The translations under genes and the position numbers were made by a program. Below the pieces are notes generated by a model, which had not been told where the DNA came from, did not search any database, and saw only the letters and a list, made by a program, of their open reading frames with translations. Of a stretch of 38,863 nucleotides of DNA, positions 7,215 through 16,156 are shown piece after piece (within the stretch, counting starts at the first letter, position 1; each line of letters opens with the position of its first letter). Source of the DNA: Nocardia carnea (GTDB lineage Bacteria > Actinomycetota > Actinomycetes > Mycobacteriales > Mycobacteriaceae); contig NZ_JARWPM010000457.1 in assembly GCF_029869215.1 (NCBI RefSeq), positions 1 through 38,863 of the forward strand. The letters run 5' to 3'.

Positions 7215-7682
7215 ATGCATTGCCCGTACTGCCGACACCCCGACTCCCGGGTCGTCGACTCGCGACTGGCCGACGAGGGCGCCGCCATTCGCCGCAGACG
7301 CGCATGCCCGGAATGCGGCCGTCGCTTCACCACCGTGGAAACGGCGATCCTGTCGGTCGTCAAACGCAGTGGGGTCACCGAGCCGTTCAGCCGGGAGAAG
7401 GTCATCCGCGGGGTGCGGCGGGCCTGCCAGGGCCGCGAGGTCGACGACGACGCGCTGAACCTGCTGGCCCAGCAGGTAGAGGACGCGGTGCGGGCCAAGG
7501 GGTCGCCCGAGGTGCCGAGCCATGAGGTCGGCCTGGCGATTCTCGGGCCGCTACGCGAACTGGACGAGGTGGCGTATCTGCGTTTCGCCTCGGTGTATCG
7601 CTCGTTCACCTCGGCCGAGGATTTCGAACGCGAGATCCGGGAGATCCGCCGCGCGCGTGCCGCGGTAGTCGGCGGCGAATGA
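7215..7682 (+). CDS. nrdR: NrdR, transcriptional repressor of ribonucleotide reductase genes
   Basis: A 155-residue regulator that senses ATP/dATP and represses nrd operons. The N-terminal zinc ribbon has its four cysteines at C3, C6, C31 and C34, followed by an ATP-cone domain from about residue 46 to 136. The length is typical for the family. The start ATG yields MHCPYCRHPDSRVVDSR, the expected N-terminus, and has AAGGA upstream; the longer open frame from 7089 is not coding. It lies downstream of the SOS gene on the same strand and converges with hrpA. Confidence 0.97.
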   Translation: MHCPYCRHPDSRVVDSRLADEGAAIRRRRACPECGRRFTTVETAILSVVKRSGVTEPFSREKVIRGVRRACQGREVDDDALNLLAQQVEDAVRAKGSPEVPSHEVGLAILGPLRELDEVAYLRFASVYRSFTSAEDFEREIREIRRARAAVVGGE

Positions 7683-7730
7683 TCCGGCGCCGCCGGCCGG
7701 TCCCCGGGAGTCGTACGACGTCGGCTGTCT

Positions 7731-10700
7731 TCAGCGCCGAACGGCGGCGGCCGCCTTCTGAATCCGCTTGACCGAGACCGGATACGGCGTGCCGAGCCGC
7801 TGCGCGAACAGGCTGACCCGTAGTTCCTGGATCATCCACCAGAGCTCGATGACCTCCGGCGCGGACCGCCGCGACTCCGGCAGTCCCGCGAGCAGTTGGT
7901 TGTAGACGGAGGTGGCCGTATCGACCTCGGTCATGGCGCCGCGGTCACGGTCGGCCGAACCGGGTAGCGCCGCCAGTCGTTCGGCGGCGCCGCGCAGGTA
8001 GCGGGGGAGTTCCCGCAACCGCCCCGGGCCCCATTCCGAGACGAAACCGGCGAAGACGAGTTCGGCCAGCTGCTCGCGGACGTCGGCGGCGATATCGGCT
8101 TCCCGCACCGCTGGCAGCGCGGCCGAAACTTCATGGGCCGCAGCCAGCACCGGGACCAAGAGGCGGACCAGGCGGGTCACCACGTCGTTGAACTTCGGCC
8201 GGATCGCCGCTACCAGCCGATCGAATCGGTCCGGGTCGCGTACCGGCCCGCCGGCCGCGGTGATCAGCTGGTCGGCGGCCGCGGCGCGGCAGTCTTCGAC
8301 GAGTGCATCCACCGAACCGTACGGATTCTGGCTCAGTACCAGCCGATCGGCCGGTGACAATCCGGCGGTGACCGCGCGCACCGAGGTCGGGATCGCGGCC
8401 AGCACCAGTGCGCGGGTCCCGGCGCGCATGGCCCGGGCCTGTTCGGCGGGTGTTTTCAGGACCCGGACCGCCACGCCCTCGGCTTCCGGAACCAAGGCGG
8501 GATAGCCGGTGATCGGCTGCCCGCCGACCTCCCGGCGTACCGTGGCCGGTAGCGCACCCAGCGATTCCGAGGTCCAGACGGTGGCCGGCGCCCGTTCGGC
8601 GCCCGCCGTGGCCGCGGCCACCGACGCCGAAACCTGGTCGGACAGCCGGTTTCTGAGTTCCACCAGGCTCTTGCTGGTAGCCAGGACGCGGCCGTCGGTA
8701 TCGACGGCGGCGAAGGTCATCCGGAGGTGGTCGGGTAACGCCGCTGGGTTCAGATCCGCCGGGGCGATGGGGGTTCCGGCCAGCCGGGTGAGTTCGCGGG
8801 CCAGTCCGGTGCGCAACGGCTCGGCGCGGGCGGTGAGTGCGGCGAGCGCGGCAGCGGCGAAATCCGGGGCCGGTACCACGGCGCGCCGCAGGTGTTTGGG
8901 CAGGGTTTTGATCAGCCCTGCGGCGAGTTCCGCACGCATACCGGGCACCAGCCAATCGAAGCCGACCGCCCGGACATGGGCCAGCTGGGCCACCGGAATC
9001 CGCACCGTGACACCGTCGTCGGCCTGTCCCGGCTCGAACTGGTAGGTGAGCGGGAAGGACAGTTCGCCCTGGCGCCAGGTGTCGGGGAACGCGGCCGGGT
9101 CCAGCCGGTCGGCGCCCTCGTTGACCACGGCGTCGGTGGTGAAATCGAGCTGGTGCGGATTCTCGCGGCGGGCCGTTTTCCACCAGGTGTCGAAATGCCG
9201 GACCGAGACGATATCGGCCGGGATGCGCCGATCGTAGAAATCGAACAGCACCTCGTCGTCGACCAGGATGTCGCGTCGGCGGGCCCGGTGCTCCAGATCG
9301 GCGATATCCTCGAGCAGGGCGCGGTTGCGGTGGAAGAACTCGTGCCGCGTCTGCCATTCGCCCTGCACGAGAGCATGGCGCAGGAACAGCTCCCGGGTGA
9401 TTTCCGGATCGATCCGGCCGTAGTCGACCAGGCGTCCGGTGACCAGCGGGACGCCGTAGAGCGTCACCCGTTCGTAGGCCCGGGCGGTACCGCGTTTCGA
9501 CGACCAATGCGGTTCGGAATAGGTGCGTTTCACCAGTTCCCCGGCGAGCCGTTCGGCCCATTCGGGTTCGATCCGGGCCGCCATCCGGCCCCACAGCCGG
9601 GAGGTCTCCACCAGCTCCGCCGCCATCACCCAGCGCGGTGGTTTCTTCGCCAGCGCCGAGCCGGGGAAGATCATGAACTTGGCATTGCGCGCGCCCAGGA
9701 ATTCCCGGGATTCCGCCTCGCGCACACCGATATGCGACAGCATGCCGGACAGCAATGCCTGGTGGATCGCGGTCGTATCCCACGGGTCGGTATCCGGCGT
9801 CATCTCGTCGAGCGGGCGCGGCCCGTGCGCCCGGACCGCGGTGGTCTCGGTACCCCGTCCCGCGCCGGCGGAGTCCCCCGCAGGCTTTTTCGGACGGTCG
9901 CCGCGGCGCCGCCGGGAACGGGCGGGGCCGTCGGCGTTTTCCTCCCGGCCCGGCCGGTGCGGACCCGCGTCCGTGCTGCGATCGTGCAACGACCAGCCCA
10001 TGCCCTTGGTGATGGTGCGCAGCTGACCGTAGAGGTCCTGCCACTCCCGGATCCGCAGATAGTGCAGGAACTCCTCCCGGCACATCCGGCGGAACCGGTT
10101 GGCCGACAAGGCCCGCCGCTGACCCGTGAGGTACTCCCACAGCCGCAGATAGGCCAGGAAGTCGGAATTCGGCACGCTGAACCGGGCATGCGCGGTATCT
10201 GCGGCCTGCTGTTGATCGGCCGGTCGTTCGCGCACATCCTGGATCGACAACGCCGCCACGATCACCAGCACATCGGCCAGGCAGCCCGTGCGGTGCGCCT
10301 CCACGAGCATCCGGCCCATGCGCGGATCCACCGGTAACCGGGCCATTTCCCGCCCGACCGGGGTGAGCGTATGGCCTGCTTCCGGGCTACCGGAGCCCGC
10401 GGCGGGCCGCACCGAGCTGCCGGGAAGTCCGGAATCGACCGGCGGGGCCTGGGGCGCGGTGGTTCCGGCGGGCATATCCGGGGCGTCGTCGCCGGCGTTG
10501 CGGTCGGGCTTCTCCGTAGCGGTTCCCGTGGATTCGCCGTCCGGCACCGGATGCGAAGCGTGGGTCCCGGCTTGGGTATCTGCCCGCGGCCCCGGCGTCC
10601 GCCGGACCAGTGCGCCCAGCTCCTCCAGCAGGGCGACACCGTCGCGAACCGCCCTGTTGTCGGGGGCTTCGACGAAGGGGAACCGCTCGATCGCGCCGAG

Positions 10701-12050
10701 CCCGAGGGAAGTCATCTGCAGGATGACCGCCGCGAGATTGGTACGCAGGATCTCCGGATCGGTGAAGGCCGGCCGCGCGTCGAAATCGTCCTCGGAGTAC
10801 AGGCGGATACAGATCCCGTCGGCCACCCGGCCGCAGCGGCCGGAGCGCTGCCGGGCGGAGGCCTGCGAAATCGGCTCGATCGGCAGCCGCTGCACCTTCG
10901 TCCGCAGCGAGTACCGCGAGATCCGCGCCGTACCGGGATCGACGACATAGCGGATCCCCGGCACCGTCAGCGAGGTCTCGGCGACGTTGGTGGCCAGCAC
11001 CACCCGCCGCCCGCTGTGCGGGGCGAAGACGCGATGTTGTTCGGCCGCCGACAACCGCGCGTACAGCGGCAGGATCTCGGTGCGGGGGAGTTTCAGATCG
11101 GCCAGCGCGTCGGCGGTATCGCGGATCTCCCGTTCGCCGGACAGGAACACCAGCACATCGCCGTCGCCCTCGGCGAACAGTTCCACCACGGCCTCGCAGA
11201 TGGCGTCCACCGGGTCCCGGTCCACCGCGCGATCCTCGTCGTCGTCCTCGGTGTCCGCCACGGCGGGCAGGGCCAGCGGGCGGTAGCGGATCTCGACCGG
11301 ATACGAGCGCCCGGAGACCTCGACGATCGGCGCCGGGTTCCCGGCCGCGTCGGCGAAATGCCGGGCGAACAGGTCGGGGTCGATGGTCGCCGAGGTGATG
11401 ATGATCTTGAGGTCCGGCCGCCGCGGCAGCAGCTGTTTCAGATATCCCAGCAGGAAATCGATATTGAGACTGCGTTCGTGCGCCTCGTCGATGATGATCG
11501 TGTCGTAGGCCCGCAACAGCCGGTCGCGCTGGATCTCCGCCAGCAGGATGCCGTCGGTCATCAGTTTGATCAGCGTGTGCTCGGCGGCCTGATCGGTGAA
11601 GCGCACCGTATAGCCGACCGCGTCGCCCAGTTCGGTATCGAGTTCGGTGGCGATCCGCTCCGCGACCGTGCGGGCCGCGAGCCGGCGCGGCTGGGTGTGC
11701 CCGATCGCGCCGCGGATACCCCGGCCCAGCTCCAGGCAGATCTTCGGGATCTGCGTGGTCTTGCCGGACCCGGTCTCCCCGGCGACGACCACGACCTGGT
11801 TCGCGGCGATGGCAGCGGCGATATCGTCGCGCCGCGCCGTCACCGGAAGCTGTTCCGGGTAGGTGATGGCGGGCAGCGCCGCGTGCCGGGCCGCGACGCG
11901 CTGTTCGGCGGCGGCGATCTCCGCTTCGATCCGGGTGAGATCGCCACCGCGACCCCGGTCGAGCTGTTTACGCAGCCGGTGTTCGTCGCGGAGGGTGAGT
12001 GAGGCCAACCGGGTACGAAGCTCCCGGTGCGTGACGGCGGTCCTGGTCAT
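7731..12050 (-). CDS. hrpA: ATP-dependent RNA helicase HrpA
   Basis: A 1439-residue DEAH-box helicase. Walker A GETGSGKT is at residues 91-98, DEAH at 188-191, SAT soon after, and the motif VI region SARQRSGRCGR follows. A winged-helix/ratchet region and a long C-terminal DUF3418-type region complete it. The E. coli protein is about 1300 residues; the extra length comes from two low-complexity insertions: a Pro/Ala/Asp-rich segment (coded around 10380-10600) before the VGREMARLPVDPRMGRML segment, and a basic Arg/Lys-rich segment (around 9800-9970). HrpA unwinds mRNA and rescues collided ribosomes in E. coli. The ATG start gives MTRTAVTHRELR. It is divergent from the DUF5134 gene and converges with nrdR. 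Confidence 0.96.
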   Translation of the reverse strand: MTRTAVTHRELRTRLASLTLRDEHRLRKQLDRGRGGDLTRIEAEIAAAEQRVAARHAALPAITYPEQLPVTARRDDIAAAIAANQVVVVAGETGSGKTTQIPKICLELGRGIRGAIGHTQPRRLAARTVAERIATELDTELGDAVGYTVRFTDQAAEHTLIKLMTDGILLAEIQRDRLLRAYDTIIIDEAHERSLNIDFLLGYLKQLLPRRPDLKIIITSATIDPDLFARHFADAAGNPAPIVEVSGRSYPVEIRYRPLALPAVADTEDDDEDRAVDRDPVDAICEAVVELFAEGDGDVLVFLSGEREIRDTADALADLKLPRTEILPLYARLSAAEQHRVFAPHSGRRVVLATNVAETSLTVPGIRYVVDPGTARISRYSLRTKVQRLPIEPISQASARQRSGRCGRVADGICIRLYSEDDFDARPAFTDPEILRTNLAAVILQMTSLGLGAIERFPFVEAPDNRAVRDGVALLEELGALVRRTPGPRADTQAGTHASHPVPDGESTGTATEKPDRNAGDDAPDMPAGTTAPQAPPVDSGLPGSSVRPAAGSGSPEAGHTLTPVGREMARLPVDPRMGRMLVEAHRTGCLADVLVIVAALSIQDVRERPADQQQAADTAHARFSVPNSDFLAYLRLWEYLTGQRRALSANRFRRMCREEFLHYLRIREWQDLYGQLRTITKGMGWSLHDRSTDAGPHRPGREENADGPARSRRRRGDRPKKPAGDSAGAGRGTETTAVRAHGPRPLDEMTPDTDPWDTTAIHQALLSGMLSHIGVREAESREFLGARNAKFMIFPGSALAKKPPRWVMAAELVETSRLWGRMAARIEPEWAERLAGELVKRTYSEPHWSSKRGTARAYERVTLYGVPLVTGRLVDYGRIDPEITRELFLRHALVQGEWQTRHEFFHRNRALLEDIADLEHRARRRDILVDDEVLFDFYDRRIPADIVSVRHFDTWWKTARRENPHQLDFTTDAVVNEGADRLDPAAFPDTWRQGELSFPLTYQFEPGQADDGVTVRIPVAQLAHVRAVGFDWLVPGMRAELAAGLIKTLPKHLRRAVVPAPDFAAAALAALTARAEPLRTGLARELTRLAGTPIAPADLNPAALPDHLRMTFAAVDTDGRVLATSKSLVELRNRLSDQVSASVAAATAGAERAPATVWTSESLGALPATVRREVGGQPITGYPALVPEAEGVAVRVLKTPAEQARAMRAGTRALVLAAIPTSVRAVTAGLSPADRLVLSQNPYGSVDALVEDCRAAAADQLITAAGGPVRDPDRFDRLVAAIRPKFNDVVTRLVRLLVPVLAAAHEVSAALPAVREADIAADVREQLAELVFAGFVSEWGPGRLRELPRYLRGAAERLAALPGSADRDRGAMTEVDTATSVYNQLLAGLPESRRSAPEVIELWWMIQELRVSLFAQRLGTPYPVSVKRIQKAAAAVRR

Positions 12051-12272
12051 TGCGTTGACCAGGGTAACGAAACTTCCGGTCGGGGCCGGCGGCGGTCACG
12101 GCCGGATACCACGGGGCGCCGGCCGGCCCGGTCCGCGCGATCCCGTCGCTGCGCATGCTGTCGCGCGCACCGCGGGCCGCGGGCCGGAGCCGCGGTGCGC
12201 GGAACCGTTCCCCGGGCCGGCGGCCGCATGGGACCATATCCGGGGTGCTTCTTTCGTGAAAGGTTCTGCGGC

Positions 12273-12890
12273 ATGGGTGATTTCGTTTTCGGTCATGCCG
12301 CGGTCCGGGTCTGTGTGGCGCTGTTGTTCCTGGTCGCGGGTGCGCTGGTGCTGACCCGGGTGGCGCACCGTCCGGTGCTCGCGGGGGAGCGGTACCCCAG
12401 CACCGGTTGCGCCGGGCCGGCCGGCGATCACGAGGCCGATGCGGCGCATCTGCTGATGTGTGCCGTGATGCTGGTCATGGTGTTGTTCCCCACCGTGCCG
12501 CACGCGCACGCCCTGCACGGTGTGCTGCTGGCGATGACACTGGTCTTCGGCCTGCTGCTGGCCGGCCGGATCGCGGGGCGGGATCGGGCCCGGCCGGGGA
12601 ACACCGGCCCGCTCGGGTATCACCTGGTGGCGGCTGTAGTGATGCTGGTGACCATGTCGGGGCATTCCACCGCGGAGCACGGTGCCGCGCCGGGGGCCGT
12701 ACCGGTGATCCTTGCGCTGATGTTCCTGGCGGATGCGGTCGCGGTGACGGTCACCGCGCGGCACGGTGGTCGTCTGTGGTGGGCGGTGCATCCGGCGGCA
12801 TCCGGCAGCGCATGGCCGGCCGGGGCACTGCCGCACGTGATCATGGACCTGGGCATGGCGTACATGCTGCTCCCGGGTGCGCTCGGCTGA
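12273..12890 (+). CDS. DUF5134-type polytopic membrane protein
   Basis: A 205-residue protein with six or so hydrophobic helices, the first at about residues 11-30. Several helices are unusually rich in His and Met, for example AHLLMCAVMLVMVLF (58-72), PHAHALHG (76-83) and GYHLVAAVVMLVTMSGH (115-131). This pattern fits actinobacterial DUF5134 proteins, whose function is unknown. His/Met-rich helices can bind copper or haem, but that is only inference here. The start ATG has AAAGG upstream. The stop overlaps the first unit of a repeat array, and the gene converges with speD. Confidence 0.75.
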   Translation: MGDFVFGHAAVRVCVALLFLVAGALVLTRVAHRPVLAGERYPSTGCAGPAGDHEADAAHLLMCAVMLVMVLFPTVPHAHALHGVLLAMTLVFGLLLAGRIAGRDRARPGNTGPLGYHLVAAVVMLVTMSGHSTAEHGAAPGAVPVILALMFLADAVAVTVTARHGGRLWWAVHPAASGSAWPAGALPHVIMDLGMAYMLLPGALG

Positions 12891-12945
12891 GCTACCCGGC
12901 CGGCACCGAGCTACCCGGCCGGCACCGAGCAACTCGGTCGGTCTC
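12889..12945. repeat. 19-bp tandem repeat at the DUF5134 3' end
   Basis: The 19-bp unit GAGCTACCCGGCCGGCACC occurs twice without change (12889-12907 and 12908-12926) and a third, degenerate copy follows (12927-12945). The first copy begins on the last two bases of the DUF5134 stop codon. The array continues into a 24-bp degenerate array. Confidence 0.85.
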
Positions 12946-13089
12946 GCCGAGCTGTGTCGGCCGGGACGTTTCGGTGAGGTGTCGACCGCAACGATCAGTG
13001 CTGTGCCGGCCGGGACCTCGAGTGTTGCGTGGGCCGGAACCATCAGTGCTGCGTCGGCCGAGCGGATCAGTGCGGCGTCGGCCGGGCAC
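12946..13089. repeat. Degenerate 24-bp minisatellite at the speD 3' end
   Basis: Units of 24 bp with the core ATCAGTGCTG(C/T)G(C/T)CGGCCG are seen at 12994-13017, 13018-13041, 13042-13065 and 13066-13089, with more decayed copies between 12946 and 12993. The period is exactly eight codons. The stop codon of speD (13067-13069) lies inside the last listed unit, so the final speD residues are encoded by repeat. Downstream units in the speD frame keep the reading RPTxH with intervening stop codons. Confidence 0.75.
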
Positions 13090-13549
13090 GCCCGGTTCGG
13101 CGCACCGGCCTTTCGTCTCGAGGTGCGTCGGCGGCGGGGGCGCGCTGCGGGTCCTGCTGTGCGTGCGGGTGGGCTGCGGGTGCGGCCGGGCCCGCGGCGC
13201 GGCCGCGGAGCACGGTCGAGATCCGGACGTGGCGCGGTGCCAGCGCGGCGCGCAGGTACTCGGCGACCTTGCCGGCGCTGTCCGCGGCGCTCCCGCAGGT
13301 GAAGACGTCGACGAAGATATCGCCGGACTCGGGATAGGTGTGCAGAGAGGCATGCGATTCGGCCAGCAGGGCCAGCACCGTGACACCGCGCGGCGCGAAC
13401 TGCTTTCCCACCATCTCGCAGATCGTGACGCCCGCCGCGGTCAACGCCCCGCGCAGTGCGGCCTCGAGCCGGTCCCGGTCGTCGCACAGCGCGCTGTCGA
13501 CCCCGCCGAATTCGGCCAGCACATGCCGGCCGGTGAACTCCGCCGTCAC
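13067..13549 (-). CDS. speD: S-adenosylmethionine decarboxylase proenzyme
   Basis: A 160-residue pyruvoyl enzyme that makes the aminopropyl donor for spermidine. The self-processing site is ESH at residues 64-66, where S65 becomes the pyruvoyl group; H70 and C85 match the catalytic His and Cys of the prokaryotic class. The family domain ends near residue 117; the last 40 residues are Ala/Pro/Arg-rich and run into a repeat array. The start is a GTG with GAGGGG just upstream. It is 39 bases behind the DUF3516 helicase on the same strand and could be co-transcribed with it. No spermidine synthase gene is visible nearby. Confidence 0.9.
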   Translation of the reverse strand: MTAEFTGRHVLAEFGGVDSALCDDRDRLEAALRGALTAAGVTICEMVGKQFAPRGVTVLALLAESHASLHTYPESGDIFVDVFTCGSAADSAGKVAEYLRAALAPRHVRISTVLRGRAAGPAAPAAHPHAQQDPQRAPAADAPRDERPVRRTGRARPTPH

Positions 13550-13588
13550 GACCCCTCGACCTCACTCATACGCATTCGGCGCCGGCGG

Positions 13589-16096
13589 TCAACCGGAAAC
13601 CACCGTGACCTCGTCGAACACCACCTCGCCGGCGGCGTCGGATTCGGCCAGATCCACCGTCGCGATTATCGCCCAGCCGTGATCTCCGGACGGATCGTCG
13701 AGGGTCTGGCGCACCTGCCAGAAACCGGGCCGCTGTTCGATCCGGAACAGTTGCGGGCCGCGGGCGTCGGGTCCGGTGCCGAGCGTGCCGTACTCGGCGA
13801 AATAGGGCTGTAGATCGGTCTCCCAATCCGGGCCCGGGGACAGTTCGGCCAGTTCGGCCCAGCGGCGGCGGGCGGCGAGCTCGACCCGGCGGAACATGGC
13901 ATTGCGCACCATCACCTTGAAAGCGCGTTCGTTGGCGGTGATGGGCCGCACCGTTTCGGCGCCGAACGCAAGCTGCTCGGCGTCGGTTTCGGCACCCGCG
14001 CCGGTGAGCTGTTCCCATTCGTCGAGCAGACTGGAATCGACCTGGCGGACCAACTCGCCCAGCCATTCGGTGAGGTCGTCGAGTTCCTCGGTCCGGGCCG
14101 CCTCCGGGACCGTGCGGCGCAGCGCCCGGTAGGCGTCGGCGAGGTAGCGCAGCACCACGCCCTCCGAACGCGCGAGCTCGTAGTAGGAGATCAGCTCGGT
14201 GAAGGTCATCGCCCGCTCGACCATATCGCGCACCACCGATTTGGGGGCGGGCGCGAATTCCGAGAGCCAGGGGTGCCCGGCCCGGTAGGTGTCGTAGGCA
14301 GCCTCGATCAGGTCGGCGAGAGGTTTCGGCCAGGTGATCTCCTCGAGCAGTTCCATCCGCTCGTCGTATTCGATGCCCTCGGCCTTCATCTCGGCCACCG
14401 CCTCGCCGCGGGCCTTGTGCTGCTGGGCCATCAGCAGCTGGCGCGGATCCTCGAGTGTCGCCTCGACCAGCGACACCATATCCAGCGCGTAATTCGGGGA
14501 GTCCCTGTCGAGCAGTTCGAAGGCGGCCAGCGCGAACGGCGACAACGGCTGGTCCAACGCGAAATCGCGCTGCAGATCGACGGTCAGGCGGGCGTAGCGG
14601 CCCGTGTCGTCGGGTTCGGGCAGCTGTTGTACGACACCGGCGTCGCGCAGTGCGCGATACAGCCGGACGGCCCGCAGGATGTGGCGGCGCTGCGCGGGCC
14701 GCGGTTCGTGGTTGTCCTCCAGCAGATGGCGCATCGCCTCGAAACAGTTGCCCGGGCGGGCGATCACGTTCAGCAGCATCGAGTTGGTCACCGCGAAACG
14801 CGACACCATGGGCTCGGGTGCGGCGGTCACCAGGCGTTCGAACGTTTCCTCGCTCCACGAGACGAAACCCTCGGGCGGTTTGCGGCGCTGCACCTTCCGC
14901 ATCTTCTTCGGATCGTTACCCGCCTTCGCCAGCAGCCGGGTGTTCTCGATCTCGTGTTCGGGGGCCTGCACCACCACCGTGCCCATCGTGTCGTACCCGG
15001 CCCGCCCGGCGCGGCCCGCGATCTGATGGAACTCCCGGGCCTTGAGCCGCCGGGTGCGGACGCCGTCGAATTTGGTGAGCCCGGTGAGCAATACGGTGCG
15101 TATCGGTACGTTGATGCCCACCCCGAGTGTGTCGGTGCCGCATACCACTTTCAGCAATCCGTCCTGTGCGAGCTTCTCCACCAGCCGCCGGTACTTCGGC
15201 AGCATGCCCGCATGATGCACGCCGATACCGTGCCGGATCAGCCGCGACAGCGTCCGGCCGAAACCCGACGAGAACCGGAACTCACCGAGCGCCTCGGCGA
15301 TCGCGTCCTTTTCGGCCCGGCTCGCGAAATTCGCGCTGGTCAGCGCCTGCGCCCGTTCCAGTGCGGCGGCCTGGGTGAAATGCACCACGTAGACCGGGGC
15401 CTGATGGGTGGTTACCAGTTCGGTGAGGGTCTCGGTGATCGGGGTGCGCGCATAGGAGAAGTTCAGCGGGACCGGGCGTTCGGTACCCGCCACCACCGCG
15501 GCACTGCGGCCGGTGCGCCGTTCGAGGTCCGCGGCGAAGAAATCGACCTCGCCGAGCGTCGCCGACATCAGCAGGAACTGCGCGTGCGGAAGTTCCAGCA
15601 GCGGTACCTGCCAGGCCCAGCCGCGGTCGGGGTCGGCGTAGAAATGGAATTCGTCCATCACCACCTGGCCGATATCGGCCTCCGGCCCCTCCCGCAACGC
15701 CAGGTTGGCCAGGATCTCGGCGGTGGCGCAGATGATCGGCGCGGTCGGGTTGACCGCCGCGTCGCCGGTCACCATACCCACCCGTTCGGCACCGAAGATC
15801 TCGCACAGTGCGAAGAACTTCTCGCTGACCAGTGCTTTGATCGGTGCGGTGTAGTAGGTGCGGCGGCCGCCGGTCAGGGCGAACAGATGCGCGCCCACCG
15901 CGACCAGTGATTTTCCGGAGCCGGTCGGGGTGGCGAGAATGACATGGGAGCCGGACGCCAGCTCCAGCAGCGCCTCGTCCTGAGCGGGATACAGCGGCGT
16001 ACCCTGATCGGCTGCCCATATCGCGAACGACTCGTACAACGCGTCGGCGTCGGTTCCCGGTATCTCGAGCAGTTCGGTCAGATCCACCCCGGACAC
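13589..16096 (-). CDS. Ski2-like DEAD/DEAH-box helicase with C-terminal DUF3516-type region
   Basis: An 835-residue superfamily 2 helicase. Walker A ATPTGSGKS is at residues 55-63, the DExH box is DEFH at 148-151, and MSATLGEVDFF and HQIAGRAGRAGYD mark the second RecA-like domain. The C-terminal half matches the DUF3516 region of actinobacterial helicases. It probably unwinds or remodels RNA; the exact role is not established. The start is a GTG giving MSGVDLTELLEIPG, with only a weak ribosome-binding site. A strong 13-bp hairpin lies 20 bases upstream, between it and the PAC2 gene. speD follows 39 bases downstream. Confidence 0.9.
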   Translation of the reverse strand: MSGVDLTELLEIPGTDADALYESFAIWAADQGTPLYPAQDEALLELASGSHVILATPTGSGKSLVAVGAHLFALTGGRRTYYTAPIKALVSEKFFALCEIFGAERVGMVTGDAAVNPTAPIICATAEILANLALREGPEADIGQVVMDEFHFYADPDRGWAWQVPLLELPHAQFLLMSATLGEVDFFAADLERRTGRSAAVVAGTERPVPLNFSYARTPITETLTELVTTHQAPVYVVHFTQAAALERAQALTSANFASRAEKDAIAEALGEFRFSSGFGRTLSRLIRHGIGVHHAGMLPKYRRLVEKLAQDGLLKVVCGTDTLGVGINVPIRTVLLTGLTKFDGVRTRRLKAREFHQIAGRAGRAGYDTMGTVVVQAPEHEIENTRLLAKAGNDPKKMRKVQRRKPPEGFVSWSEETFERLVTAAPEPMVSRFAVTNSMLLNVIARPGNCFEAMRHLLEDNHEPRPAQRRHILRAVRLYRALRDAGVVQQLPEPDDTGRYARLTVDLQRDFALDQPLSPFALAAFELLDRDSPNYALDMVSLVEATLEDPRQLLMAQQHKARGEAVAEMKAEGIEYDERMELLEEITWPKPLADLIEAAYDTYRAGHPWLSEFAPAPKSVVRDMVERAMTFTELISYYELARSEGVVLRYLADAYRALRRTVPEAARTEELDDLTEWLGELVRQVDSSLLDEWEQLTGAGAETDAEQLAFGAETVRPITANERAFKVMVRNAMFRRVELAARRRWAELAELSPGPDWETDLQPYFAEYGTLGTGPDARGPQLFRIEQRPGFWQVRQTLDDPSGDHGWAIIATVDLAESDAAGEVVFDEVTVVSG

Positions 16097-16115
16097 CCTA
16101 CGGCCTGTCCGGCGC

Positions 16116-16150
16116 CGATCACCGGCACGGTGGGCGTGTGCCGGTGATCG
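16116..16150 (-). terminator. 13-bp perfect hairpin between PAC2 and helicase genes
   Basis: CGATCACCGGCAC (16116-16128) and GTGCCGGTGATCG (16138-16150) form a perfect 13-bp stem with a 9-base loop, starting 6 bases after the PAC2 stop and ending 19 bases before the helicase start. It may terminate PAC2 transcription, partly attenuate an operon, or stabilise the upstream mRNA end. No U-tract follows. Confidence 0.6.
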
Positions 16151-16156
16151 CCGCGA

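Noticed and set aside
12889..13089. CRISPR array
   Set aside because: Units are directly adjacent and degenerate, without unique spacers of constant length, and no cas gene is near.
12096..13565. 489-codon open frame on the minus strand covering the DUF5134 and speD genes
   Set aside because: It is a shadow frame: both known genes are read in other frames, and its only regular part is the translated repeat array.
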